NCBI RefSeq assembly: GCF_014529535.1
Contig: NW_023503584.1
Coordinates: forward strand, 4,608,271 to 4,672,270
DNA: 64,000 nt
Reading direction: 5' to 3'
Source of the DNA: Bradysia coprophila
Taxonomy: Eukaryota > Arthropoda > Insecta > Diptera > Sciaridae
The notes below the pieces were generated by a model. It searched no databases. It saw only the letters and a program-made list of their open reading frames with translations, and was not told where the DNA came from. Position 1 is the first letter of the stretch. Every line of letters starts with the position of its first letter. The translations under genes were made by a program, and so were the position numbers. Positions 50,284-61,956 of this stretch are shown one piece after another.

Positions 50284-51478
50284 TTTTAGCGAGTGTGACT
50301 TTCAAACACATCGGTGTTTCAAAATGTTTACCAAAATATCTTTGACAACAAATGTCAACAGAGTGTCATTAATGAAATTTCAGATATTATGTTTTAGAGA
50401 ATGTGTGGGCGCTAAATTCAACACAAAATTCGAAATTTAAAATCTATAGTGAAAATTGCCAAATTCAGTGAACGTTCGCAAATTTTTGTTAAGATATTGT
50501 TAAATCGTCAACGAAAACAATTAAAGGTAATTACTGCGACATATAGATCCATGGAATTTGTTGCCATATAGTTATATTCGAGAAGTGGCATGGTGGCGCC
50601 GCTGATGTTAATAGGCACCCAAAAATGGGCACCCAGACCTGTTTAACAATGGCAGCCTACTCTATGGTTATAACACAAAAAAAACCGTTGTACCACGGCA
50701 GAGTAAAATAAACCAGGCAGGAGCGGTTCATTTTCGAAACGTCAAATAAGGGACCTAATACACTGGATGAAAATGAACTCAAATGAACTCAAATGAACAC
50801 TGACATAAATTCCAAAATGTTGTCCTCTTTGAAATACGCAAAAGTGGTTCCCCATTGAAATTTTAATTTTATCGATTCGTTCATTTAAAGATCTTTGCTG
50901 TCTGTAAGTGATACGTGAATCTGTGAATCTGTGTATGTGATGACTCATTACATTATGCATAAAACCTGACCATTATTTGAAAGGTCTCCTATTTTAGACA
51001 GCGCCCAAATTTAATTTCAATTCACGTCGTAGGTCCGCCAAAAGTTAAAATATTTTCAATTGACAGTTGGACAAAAGTTGGCACAGTCATGAATTTTCGT
51101 TACATGTAGTAAAAGGCAAGGTTCAGAACCTTGGTAAAAGGGCGCATACTAGCATCGCGTGTGCCAGATTCCCCGATGCCCATTTTAGATCGTTCTTCTT
51201 TAAGACTTGTTTTGACTTCTCAGTTTTTATCTGTTTTCTATACACAATGGCAAAAAGTACAGCAGCAAAATCACTATAGATCAGTGTCAAATAACGGTTT
51301 TTCTCTCAAAATAGTATCATATGAGGTGTCAATTTCACAAAGGTAACCTCAAACAATGACAGGTCCATATTAATGTTTCTAGCATTGTGGTTAGCTTTGT
51401 GAAAATGACAGCTCATTTGACATCTCAAACGACATTGACAATGATCTAATAGATCGACTGACGAGACGGTCAAAGCGT
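50284..51478. other. Upstream region of PTCD1
   Basis: The first 70 bases recur at 52980-53047. No gene is seen. A short palindromic repeat AAGGTTCAGAACCTTGG lies at 51117-51133, the same tip sequence as the dispersed repeat near 57.2 kb. Confidence 0.4.
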
Positions 51479-52091
51479 ATGACTCGCCAGAAGCCGTTAT
51501 GCAAACTTGACAAGGCACTGCGCAACGTAAAATCAGATCGTAGTGGAGTGCCAGTTCAAAGTACAGAAGTCGAATTGAAAACGAAAATGTTTCAACTGCA
51601 AAAGTACCAAGAAATAGTGTTGAACGGAATTAATGAGGACCAAGGTAAATATAGTGAGGAGGTAATGCCATATACAACCGAATCAGATGTGCAGTGGCAC
51701 GAAAGTTTGCTATAAACGCCATCTCTCCCTGTCTTTAAAATAACAAAATTGCTTAGAAACCTGGGCCATCTGTTTTGTGATAGGCACAACATTTTGGGAA
51801 ACACAAGTAAATCTTAGTCAACCAATAAAAAAAAAAGATGTCAGTGGCAACGAACTATTGTGATAGACCGCGCGTCTGAATGGCATTACCTACCTCCGCC
51901 CATATATTTACCTTGGGGAGGACCAGAAAATGAAGATGCTAAAACGGAAGACGACGGAAGAGGAAATTTATCTCGAAATTAAATCGAATCGGATTAGAAA
52001 CGATCGTAAACGAAAAATGATTGAATTGACTAAAGACGAGACAAATCTGGAATACGAACACGCAAAAAGAATGCGAGATTTGAAAATGTGA
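51479..52091 (+). CDS. Unrecognised small open frames, possible split gene
   Basis: I do not recognise these. ATG 51479 opens 78 codons (ending 51715) rich in charged residues, such as VELKTKMFQLQKYQEIV. ATG 51930 opens 53 codons (ending 52091) with a highly charged helix, EIKSNRIRNDRKRKMIEL. Just upstream in another frame is EWHYLPPPIYLPWGGPENED, unusually well formed for chance. They may be exons of one short gene with coiled-coil character, or remnants of one. No splice model keeps all three in frame without guessing. Confidence 0.3.
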
Positions 52092-52664
52092 CGATGGAAA
52101 TTGTAGCAATAAAATCGCCATGACAATTTCGTATTTACAAAGTTTCGTTTCATTTGCTCGTAGTACACAAACGATTTGCCTGAATGGAACTGCAGATGGG
52201 CAAGAAGAAAAATTACTTAAACAAAGAACTGAATAAAAGATAGTAGATTATCCTGTGTGGTTGAAGATACTAGATCATTGGGGGTCGCGGATGAGAAAAG
52301 TCTGGCCGAGGACAGGAACTAGTGGAGGAAGTCAGTAGTCAGCCAAAACCCAAAGCCCGAGGCACTTTTACTCCTCGTGATACGAGGTATCGAGCTACCT
52401 CCCTGATATAGTATGCTATTTTAATTTACGAGTGTGGTAAAGACATTTCCCTAGGGAGGGAAATGCCTTATTACCTCCCTAGTAAATTAAAAACATTTTA
52501 TTGACGGGTAAAGCGAAAATTAGAGACTTAAAAAATTATCAGCAAATTTGTCCAACATTCGAACGATTTTCTTAAACACAGCAGATGTCGTCGGTTACGA
52601 ATGCTCCCTAATTTATCGATACACCACTTTGAGTTAGCGATCGGCAACATGCCCAACAATGGGA

Positions 52665-53047
52665 TTGATCAACCGATTATTTTAAGTAGCCATCGTCACG
52701 ACTTTGAAGTGTATCTGGATCATTTTAAAGACTGTAGGTACATCTCTTAATCGCGTAAATTATGTTCAACACGACCACCGTCTGTTGCTGATTTCGATAA
52801 GGCTTTATTTTGTTAGAGTTTTGAGTTTAGTGTTTTTCGTTGTCACCGGTCCGGATTGCGAAAAGTTTACAATATTTTGCTGGAGTAAAATTGGAGGAAC
52901 TAGAACTAACGCGCTGTTATGTGAATTTGGTATTTTTAACGAACCGTTCGGTAATGCACCTAAAAACGACGCGGTACATTTTCAGCAAGTATGGTTTTCA
53001 GACACATCGGTGTTTCCGAAGGTTTACCAAAATATCTTTGACAACAA
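52665..53047 (-). pseudogene. Duplicated 5' end of PTCD1
   Basis: This stretch repeats about 49955-50352, the first 110 codons and 5' leader of PTCD1, in the same orientation. It has several indels, including a 6-bp repeat (GAACTAGAACTAAC). The frame is broken, and nothing downstream of the fragment is kept. Confidence 0.8.
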
Positions 53048-53465
53048 TTGTTGATGTATGGGACTCACATGACGCCCAGATTTCGTATGAAAATGGCGTC
53101 GATTCTGATATTGTTGTTCAGGTTCGACAAGCGTGTACACGTGGAGCGTTCGATTGTTGTGAATGAACACCAACGGGGTTTTCCATTTCAGTCGACGATT
53201 TTATTAAGACGATTTTATAAATTCAAATTAAATCAAATTAGACGAAGAAAATAATAAATTCTGATTGAATTATATAGGCAACAACATAGTCACTGACCAT
53301 GTGAGTCGGCGTCCTGATTTTTCTTTCTCGTCAGACTACCTTGACCATTTGCAAACCACGAACATTCAATCAGTACAAGTAACAAATTTCAGCAAAAAAA
53401 AAAAAATGAAAGAAAATTTACGACTGCATTGAGTTTGCGAAGATCGAATTAATTGTGCTCATGAC

Positions 53466-54078
53466 TTATGCATCTTTCCAGCTTACAAACTCGGTTCCAT
53501 CTGGCGGCTTCGTGTCCGTTTTCTGTGCACCAACCTCTGCCCAGTTCGTGCTCAAGACCGTTCCGTTCGATTCCTGAAATGATTTATTCATCGCACGACG
53601 CACCTCCGGTGAAGCGTCCTTGTAGATTTTTTGGAACAGTTCATTTAACGCCTCGTCACCCTGTTAGCAGTTCGAAATGATTTTAGTACAAAGGACACAG
53701 GCACAATATTACCATTAACCTTACCTCAGCTTTTTCTTGTTCGATAGATTTAGCTAGCGAGTCCCAATTCTGTTTGTAAATGTTGACTATTTCCGGTTTT
53801 GTTTCGGCTTTTTCTTTTGTTAAATCAGCCCAGCGTTGACCAATCAATTTCATTAGCGTGACCTCTACTTTAACAGATCCGAATTTGAAGAATGATTTTT
53901 CAGCATTGATCGACTGGCACAGATGAAACTCCAGCCGAATATCACCATCAGCTTCAATCAGCAAGCGGTCTGGTTCTATTGTTACTTTACAGTTCAGCTC
54001 TTCGGCCTTCTTTATCATCACATTTACCACAACCTTTTCCTCCGTTTGGTACCAATCATGTCGCACGGCAGTCGACAT
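53466..54078 (-). CDS. Sgt1: Sgt1 co-chaperone, copy A (CS and SGS domains)
   Basis: Sgt1 is an Hsp90 co-chaperone needed for kinetochore assembly, SCF ligases and, in flies, Polo function. Exons 53725-54078 and 53466-53660 give 182 residues. The CS domain spans residues 1-95, from [20 protein letters not shown] through [12 protein letters not shown] to [13 protein letters not shown]. The second exon is the SGS domain: [38 protein letters not shown] and [11 protein letters not shown]. There is no TPR domain, as in Drosophila Sgt1. The stop follows the SGS core closely. It is the left member of a tandem pair about 2.1 kb apart, which shares flanks on both sides. Confidence 0.92.
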
Positions 54079-54264
54079 TTTTTATTTGTTTTCTTTTCCT
54101 TTGCAGTATTTAATCTAATTTAATTTAGGTCGCAGTCGAATGACTTTGCACAAGTAAATTTTATTCCTTTTTCGGTGCTTGTTTATCTATGACTGAGACG
54201 CTGTATTTACGTATAGTTGCTGTCACAGATTCTTCTTCTTCTTCTTCACAGCTGATCCGCAAAA

Positions 54265-54356
54265 ATGTTTCGTAAATTCGAGAAAATTCCCAGTTCGTTT
54301 GATGATTGTTTTCGTATGTTTCGCATGATTGATGCGATTGATGTCAATCAAAGTGG
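54265..54356 (+). CDS. Possible first exon of an unknown gene, divergent from Sgt1 copy A
   Basis: ATG 54265 opens MFRKFEKIPSSFDDCFRMF and continues to VNQSG, ending at a strong donor (GG|GTAAGT, 54357). It starts 186 bp from the Sgt1 start on the opposite strand, a common arrangement for a shared promoter. The matching place by copy B (ATG 56371) has a stop after MFRKF, so that copy is dead. I do not recognise the protein and found no following exon before copy B. Confidence 0.35.
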
Positions 54357-54674
54357 GTAAGTTTGATGCTGCAAAAATAGCACCACCCCTGGAATTAGTG
54401 TGTTTTCCAGGTAAAATAAAGTTTTCAATGTAAAAAACAAGGTTCTTTCAGAACCTTGGGGAAAAAAGCGTAAGATGAATAAAAAGGCTGAGGACCAGTG
54501 TGCACTAATGTTGGAGCTTGAAGCATACAAACAATCTTCCATTCAATATTTGTAGGTTTGATTTAAGTCTGGAAAGTGGAATCTCAGCTGATCGGATACA
54601 TATTTAGAAAGGCTGTGTTAGGGAACGTATAGATGGGTGGACGAGGGGAAAACAACAACGGAAAATTCTGTCCC

Positions 54675-54935
54675 ACCATTCGCATGCGAATGCCTTCGTT
54701 CATATTCTCCATTCATTCGCTCATATTTTCCAGCCGTTCGCACCATTCATTTGCTTATATTTTCCTGCATTCGCTCATATTTTCCTCCATTCAACCACAT
54801 TTTCCCATCATTCGACCACAGTTTCCCGTCATTCGCTCATAATTTGCGCCCGTTCCATCCACTCATTCGCTCATATTTCCCTACATTCGCTCCAATGGCG
54901 AATGCAGCCTGTCCCACCATTCGCTCTTGTTGTTT
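54675..54935. repeat. Minisatellite based on CATTCGCTCATATTTTCC
   Basis: About ten variant units of 18-28 bp follow one another, with core words CATTCGCTCATATTTTCC and CATTCGACCACATTTTCCC. Chance open frames across it (IHSLIFSS-type repeats) reflect the repeat and not a gene. Confidence 0.75.
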
Positions 54936-55574
54936 CCCCCTCGTGGGTACTGGGTAGATGATAACTAGTTTTTTATGTTAATATGTCAACTTTTCCAATG
55001 CGAGGCCTGTGAAATTAGGACTTTGTTCTGTACCCTCTAAATGTGTGTCATTGGTGAGTTTTCCAGATCTCCATTGTGAACTATACTTCGACAGAATATA
55101 CTCGATGATTCACATAACCACTAATAATGGCGTCGATTGACCGTATCTCAGAAGGTCGAAAGTTTCAATGAAACTAGAGACTTGAGTTGGATAAAATTTT
55201 TGGAAAATTTCGCAAAAAATATGCCATCGATTCTGACTTTTCTGTTAGCATTAAATACTTGGAATAGGAACTGATTAGCGTATACAAACGGAGCGTTCGA
55301 TTTCGTTAATTAACACCAGGTTTTCCAATTCAGACTTATATTTTACAATTCAAATTAATTTAAAACGAAGAAAATGACAAAACCTGATTGAATTGTAGAC
55401 GACGAAATGGTCAGCATTTTCATTATTTGGTTTTCGTCAGACTGACCATTTGTGAACCACGAACATTCAAACAGTGCAACAAAATAAATTTCAGCAAAAA
55501 AGTTAAAATAAAAAAGCTTCAAAACTCCAAAATGAGAGAAAATTCACGACTGCATTGAGTTTGCGAAAATCAAA
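54936..55574. other. Intergenic between the two Sgt1 copies
   Basis: The right part, from about 55277, is the 3' flank of copy B and matches 53131-53465 beside copy A. Both contain GGAGCGTTCGATT and CTGATTGAATT. No gene is seen. Confidence 0.5.
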
Positions 55575-56190
55575 TTATTGTGCATCTTTCCAGCTAACGA
55601 ACTCGGTTCCATCTGGAGGGCGCATCTCTGTTTTCTTGGCGCCAACCTCTTCCCAGCCCGTATTCAAGACCGTTCCATTTGATTCGAGAAATGATTTATT
55701 CATAGCACGACGCACATCCGGTGAAGCGTTCTGGTAAATTTTTTTGAATCCTTCATTTACCAATCCGCGGTCATCCTGCTAGCAGTTCGAAATGATTTAA
55801 GTACAAAGCAAACAATCACAAGATTACCGTTAACCGTACCTCATGTTCTTTTTCGAGGAGTTTAGCGAGGGAGTCCCAATTATGTTTGTAAATGTTGACT
55901 ACTTTCGGTTTCGCTTCGGCCTTTTCTTTTGTTAAATCAGCCCAGCGTTCACTAATCAATTTTATTAGCGTGACCTCTACTTTAGCAGAGCCAAATTTGT
56001 AGGTTGATTTTTCAGCATTGATCGACTGGCACAGATGAAACTCAAGCCGAATATCTCCGTCGGCTTCAATCAGCAAGCGGTCTGGTTCCATTGTTACTTC
56101 ACAGTTCAGTTCTATGGGCTTCTTTATCATCACAGTGATCACAACCTTCTCGTCCGTTTGGTACCAATCATGTCGCACGGCAGTCGACAT
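55575..56190 (-). CDS. Sgt1: Sgt1 co-chaperone, copy B
   Basis: Exons 55840-56190 and 55575-55775 give 183 residues, with the same intron position as copy A. The CS domain has [20 protein letters not shown] and the SGS domain has [33 protein letters not shown] and [14 protein letters not shown]. Both copies keep full open frames, correct splice sites and the SGS core, so both may work. Changes cluster in the linker (EKEHE, DDRGL) and at scattered CS surface positions. This looks like a tandem duplication of about 1.2 kb including both flanks, followed by insertion of other sequence between the copies. Confidence 0.9.
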
Positions 56191-56429
56191 TTTCTTTATT
56201 TGTGTCCTTTGCAGTATTTAATCTAATTTAGTTTAGGTTGCTGTCGAATGACTTTGCACAAGTAAATCCTATTCCTTTTTCGGAGCTTGTTTAGCTACGA
56301 CTGAGGCTCTGTGTGTTTCTCGGTCTGTTATTTCTTCATCTTCTTCACAGCCGATGCAGCTGATCCGCGAATGTTTCGTAAATTCTAGAAGACTCCCAGT
56401 CCGTTTAATGATTGTTTTCGTATTTGAGA

Positions 56430-57242
56430 AAAAGTTGAGCAATAAACTCAACTCAATTAAAGTTAGCATTCTACAGCTGAAATTGTTCCACATCGTTCTA
56501 CATGCTGTCAACAAAAACTAGGAAAATTCAACTTGAAGAAATTTACTTTATATGTTTTGTAGGTTGAAATTGTAATAGACTTTCATGATTGGGGTGAGAG
56601 TTCCGAGGACCAGTTAATAATAAATAGCCTACAAGGCAAGTTAAAATAACTGATTTGTAATAAAGTTCTTGAAATACTGATCCAATTATGTATACAAATT
56701 TGGCTGCCACCGCCTCCGGGCTCTTTAGCCGATCTTTCAGAACCTTGAGTATGAACAATCTTATACTGAAACCGCTCAAACTAAAATAACAATAGGTTTC
56801 TTCTAAGGCCGTTCAAAATGTCAATCGTCATCCACAGAGAAGCCAATACAACCTCACTTTGAAGTTTTAACAAACAAATTTGTTTAAGTTGCGGTTATGT
56901 TTGCTTCTGTGGATGACGGTCGGTTGTTTTCGGCCTGTCAAAATTCGTTTTTACCGTACGATGGAAGAAACAAATGAATATGAGCCAACCAGCCAGGTAT
57001 GGTCTAATGTCACCTCGGAGGAAATAACGATTTAAAAAAAGGATTCTTCGTATTATTTTGACAATGAGTCAAGATAAATCGACAGATTTTGAAGCCATAC
57101 CTGGTATGTACTAAGGTTCTGGTATGTACATTCATTGCAAAATAGCAGTAATAAGTCTGTTCCAAGTAACTGTAAACACGAACTTTGACAACCCGAACAA
57201 CGACAATTTCATTCATAGCAACGTCGCACACGTGATATTTCA
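56430..57242. other. Repeat-bearing intergenic stretch
   Basis: A hairpin at about 56825-56932 pairs CGTCATCCACAGAGAAGC with GCTTCTGTGGATGACGG and is probably a MITE. At 57150-57243 the minus strand carries VRVYSYLEQTYY, a copy of the dispersed repeat also present at 9100-9163. No gene is seen. Confidence 0.45.
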
Positions 57243-58868
57243 CAAGGTTCTGAAAGAACAGGTTAATACAACTCTGAGTTGATCACGAAGGTGGTGACAC
57301 ACAATTGCGTCAAAGGCTGCGAAGTGTTTATATGTAAAATGGAACTTAACAAAAACAAAATTCTGAATTTTCGAGAAAAATATTTTCTTTAAGTTGATTT
57401 CTCACACTATTTGTTTATAAAATTTGGTGTCTTTCAGAACTTTGACATTTCATACAAATCGAGCAACGTCGTCTACGCGATTTACACATTATTGAGGTTA
57501 TGGTTCTGTGGATGAAATTTGACGATTCATATGGCCTTGGAACCAAAGTTCTGAAAGAACAGGTTAAGACAACCACGAAGGCGGGTGACAACAAAATTTT
57601 ATAAACAGATAGTGTGAGAAATCAACTTGAAGAATAGTAGGTTACAGTGCACCCTGCGAAAATGATTCATTACATGGGGGAACAATTTTGAGATACAAGC
57701 AACTCACAAGTGTGTGTTTAAGCGCCAAGGTTTGAAAACTGTTATTTTGACAAGGGTAGAGTTTGCATATCCGAGCCGAAGGCGAGGTATGTAACTACCC
57801 GCGTCAAAATAACAGTTTTCAAACCGAGGCGCTTAAACACACACGCGTGAGTTGCGAGTTTCAAAATTGTTCCACCATGTAATGAATCATTGCAGCAGGG
57901 TGCACTGTATTCTATTTTATTGCTTGCCCATGCGAAAATAGATTCTTACATATCAATTTCTATAAATAGCAACAAAAGCTGATTTAAATACAACTATCTC
58001 TGTAGACAAAATCAACAAAACAAATAGAAATTTTTTCGGCACTATAAAACCAGTACACAGCCGAAATCGGCTCATACTTCTTCATAAAATATCCCGAAAA
58101 TATTGGTATTGGTACAGCAGTACCAACCGTACCGAAAGTGATCGAAGTGATCACACCATAGCAGGTGCCATGTTGTCATTGAATTGTTATTCCGTTCCAT
58201 GATAATACATTCTAAGCAATGATTTTGTTGTTTTTGTTTTTTAGACGAAAAATTTTGCAGTGAAGTGAAATGAATTGTGTCTAAAATTAATCAATGTGTG
58301 AAGTGCTTTCGAATTGAAGTGAAAAATACGCAACTAAAAGTGCTCGCTATGTGCGTTCATAACAAACATTGAAATTATTGCTAGAACAAATATGGCTGAC
58401 GCTTTCAGTTTTGTGATTTTTCTTTTTAAGAATTGAAATTCTTTTGCCACACTGAACTCTCGCCACTGCAAAATAATTGTCCAAAAACACAAAACATCAA
58501 TAATTATTCCCGTGTTCATGTTAAAAAGCATAAAATATTTCATATGACGCATTCACTTTCATATGGCTGCCCCCCACGAAAACTGATTTTACATGAATGA
58601 CTCGAGCACCCAGCGAAAATAGAGATTCCCTGACGAAAGTGTCACGCAAATATCCCTCATGTAATCGACCATTTTCGCAGGGGCCAAATTGATATGTAAG
58701 AATCAATTTTCGCATGGGGCAAGCAATAAAATATTTTTCTCGAAAATTCAGAATTTTGTTTTTGTTAACGTCCATTTTACATAAAACTTCGCAGCCGTTG
58801 ACGCAATTGTGTGTCACCGCCTTCGTGATCAACTCAGAGTTGTCTTAACCTGTTCTTTCAGAACCTTG
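57243..58868. mobile_element. Foldback element with nested insertions
   Basis: The left tip CAAGGTTCTGAAAGAACAGG mirrors CCTGTTCTTTCAGAACCTTG at the right tip. The right arm, about 58690-58868, is continuous. The left arm is split: 57243-57390 matches its outer part and 57913-57965 (TTTATTGCTTGCCC..., CTTACATATCAATTT) its inner part. The 520 bp between them is a later insertion, containing another inverted pair (57400-57450 with 57541-57630) and a TA-flanked MITE. Positions 58608-58684 hold one more small TIR element (CCCAGCGAAAATA ... CCATTTTCGCAGGGG). No coding region is seen. Confidence 0.65.
57645..57907. mobile_element. TA-flanked MITE with about 110-bp inverted arms
   Basis: CAGTGCACCCTGCGAAAATG at the left mirrors CATTGCAGCAGGGTGCACTG at the right, flanked by TA on both sides. 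The arms run to GTCAAAATAACAGTTTTCAA, leaving a 40-bp centre with CGAGCCGAAGGCGAGGTATG. This fits a Tc1/mariner-derived, non-coding element. Confidence 0.8.
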
Positions 58869-59306
58869 ATTGGAACAAATCTATTAAACGAATCATGAAA
58901 ATTTCGATTCGCGCATAGGACGCACCCTCAAAGAAATTTACAAACAAACGACTCTCAATCAACTTCACTTCAAAACATTTTTTTTAACTTTTCATGTCAA
59001 ACACCATCAAAACAAAAACACGACCGTCAGTAAAAGATAAATTCAATTTTTTTTTTTAATCTCAAGACAAAAATAATCGATCAAAGGTAGTAGTTTATCA
59101 TCGATACGCTTAAGTGACCGACATAATTTATAAATTGTTATTTTCATCAAATATATCAAAGAAATGTACCAATATCACTGAGAACAAAGGTGTTTCTTGA
59201 AGAATTTTGTGTGTAAATGCGTTGGTGTTGACTTATTGTTGAAATACATTTCATTTACAAAACGACGAACTAACTTCCGTTAGGAACTAATGATTATCAA
59301 TCGAAG
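58869..59306. other. Upstream region of the Rab gene
   Basis: This AT-rich stretch should contain the promoter and 5' UTR of the Rab gene. No other feature is seen. Confidence 0.4.
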
Positions 59307-61956
59307 ATGAGGGCAATCGAAGGAAAGATCGTAGTACTGGGTGCTCAAGGTAAATGCCACATATTTCGTTTCATTCGTATTTTAGGTGTTGTTGTAACAC
59401 AAAGGTATAAAGCGGCAGTAAGACTCCATCAAAAATTGTTGCTGTACAACAAACAATGTCAAATCATCATATAGCAACAGATTTGTGTTACCCACATTTG
59501 GTTTTTACGATGTAGATAAGAAAATACTAATTTTTATTTGTTTGCTTCACAATCGGTTTTTCGTTATCGTTTTAATTACCGTGTGTTTACAAAACAAGTA
59601 GATGGTTATACATTTCTTGAATTGAATTATATAACGGCTTACGTCTTCAAAACCAGTGTTCTCAAAGGACAAACGGTTAAAATACGGAGATATCGTTTTA
59701 CGAAAAAACGACTTGAATCTTGAATTCAAATTGGTTGATTTCTACATAGGAGATGACATGCTCTTTGTTCAAACTTGCACAGTTGAATGGCTAGATTTTG
59801 CGGTCAAATTAGCGGCGGATGACTAACATCAGCTGTTTTTATTATCGCACGACGAACCCCTGAAGAACCAGTTTCTCCAGAAAGTTGTCGAATTTTCAGA
59901 TAATCAAAAATATTGAACAATTCAACCTAAACGCAGTTTAACTGACGGTAGAAAGATTAAGCTGTCTATTTGTGTGTCACTCTCGTTTTTTTTTTTTTTT
60001 TGATATATACACTCAAAATCAGTCTCGAAAAGTTCATGAAAAGTATTTAACTTCAACAATATATGAGTTCCGCGCATTATTATTTGATTAATCAGCATTT
60101 GATTGAAGTTTTGTTTATGATGAATCAATCAGCCATGATAAATGGAATATACTAACACCAATTGATGACCGAAATGTTTGTTTATATTGTTGTTATTGTC
60201 TATGCTGCTCATTCTGATAAGGTTTTTTTTGCAAGTCTAGAAAGAATTTCGTAGAATTTTCTAGTGCACATATACTTGAGGGAAATTCCAATCAACTTTG
60301 TAGGCATATTGGTTATCGCCTAACGGAATGCGGAACTTGCGATCAAATTAATTTCAGTCGGTCTGTATAGTATCAAAATGGCTTTTAGCTTTAAAAATTA
60401 GAATGTGTTGAGACGAGCAGGTTGAGGTTACTTTTATTTTCGAAGCCTGTCCGGACCCTAACCAATGTAACCTGGTTGAACCCGATAGTGGTAGACTTAC
60501 TTAGATAGATAGATTAGAGTTTTTGGGAGAAGTAGGAACAGAGATCAGAGATCCTTTGTTTCCAACTCCCTGATCTTACTATACTTCTATTAGGGAAATT
60601 TCCTTGTTTTCTTGATAAGTCGTTACGGAAAACTTACCTACTAATGATGGTAGATCCTCATCTTAAAGTTCATGATACTCGAAGGTGCGAAACCTGAAAT
60701 TGGTACAGAGCTGACATACGGATATGCACACCAGTATCATGTGCCAAGCCACAAGAACAGATAGACTTCCATCTTATCAAATAACGACTACAGTTATTCA
60801 ACTGTGAAATTTAAGCTTAACTTGTAAATTTGACTGTCAATCGTGGGCCTATTTTCGTGAATTTACTTTCAAGAATTTTCTAGAGTTTTTACGACACTTC
60901 GGGAATTTGAATACTTTCGATTCTCGAAAATAGGCCCAGGTACACATATCACCACAGTTTGCGATTTGTGGATTCCTAACAAAAATATAAATGCGTTCCC
61001 TTCTAGCTACTGAAATTGAATCCTCTGTTCGGATCAGTTATTTGACGGCTACTTCTTACTCTTACAGGTGTTGGCAAGACAAGTCTGATCGAACGATACA
61101 TATCAAAACTATCCTCAAAAGACGTTGCACCGACGATTGGGGCATCATTTCACATTGTGAAACTAGTGATAGACGAAATAAAAGTAAAATTGCAAGTGTG
61201 GGACACGGCTGGCCAGGAACGTTTCAGGTAAGGTCACTAAAAAATCTGATGAGAAAGACTTTGAATTAAAACATTTTAAATAAATTTAGAGCAATGGCAC
61301 CAATGTATTATCGGAATGCAAATGCAGCACTGCTTATATTTGACATAGCAAACTACAACACATTCGTTGACGTTAAGATGTGGGTGATGGAGCTCCAAAA
61401 GTACAGATGTTCATTGATTCATTTACAAGTTATGGGAATTGATGGCAATTTATCTTTACAGAAACGTTCAAGAACCAATGGTACTGACCCTAATCGGCAA
61501 CAAAACCGATTTGAGCGATGAACGTACTGTATCACGGGATGAAGCATACTTATTCGCAGTGTCTATCAACGGCAATTACTTAGAGACTTCAACAGTAACC
61601 GAACAAGGCATTGAACAAGTGTTTATGACTACGGCTTTGGGTCTGTTAAGACTGGCAGAAAATAGAACATACGGCACATCGATAAAGCGGTACGAGTCTG
61701 TGGAGTCCGTTTCAACATATTGTAGCTCGTTAGGTAAGTGCGAAAAATGGTTGTCGTTGAATTTCATTGAACCAATGAAAATATTCCAGATTTCTTGGAG
61801 AGTCCACACAATAATTCCAATGCTGTTCACCTGGGAATAGCTGTCGATGCTAGCGTCGAAGCAACTGGCGGTATCGGCCGATTGGAAACACCATCCTGGA
61901 GCATCGATCACATAGCGCATGGCTATGAACACAAGTCTGGTTGGTGTTGTTATTAA
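59307..61956 (+). CDS. Rab-family small GTPase (Rab5/22/31-like)
   Basis: Five exons, 59307-59349, 61068-61227, 61290-61400, 61462-61733 and 61790-61956, give 250 residues in frame. The start is MRAIEGKIVVLGAQ. GTP-binding motifs are complete: P-loop GAQGVGKTS (split by intron 1), switch I APTIGASF, WDTAGQERF, GNKTD and ETST. The switch II stretch AMAPMYYRNA is typical of the Rab5/22/31 group, which acts in endosomal traffic. The C terminus is long and ends GWCCY, a double-cysteine prenylation signal. The hypervariable tail (residues 190-245) is longer than usual. Intron 1 is 1.7 kb and carries a MITE. Exact Rab subtype is not settled; Rab31-like is my best guess. Confidence 0.9.
60844..60938. 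mobile_element. Small TIR element in Rab intron 1
   Basis: TGGGCCTATTTTCG mirrors CGAAAATAGGCCCA, 95 bp end to end. Similar tips occur at 12440-12532. Confidence 0.65.

Noticed and set aside
54633-54957. 106- and 69-codon frames with IHSLIFSS repeats
   Set aside because: They arise from the minisatellite and change frame with it.
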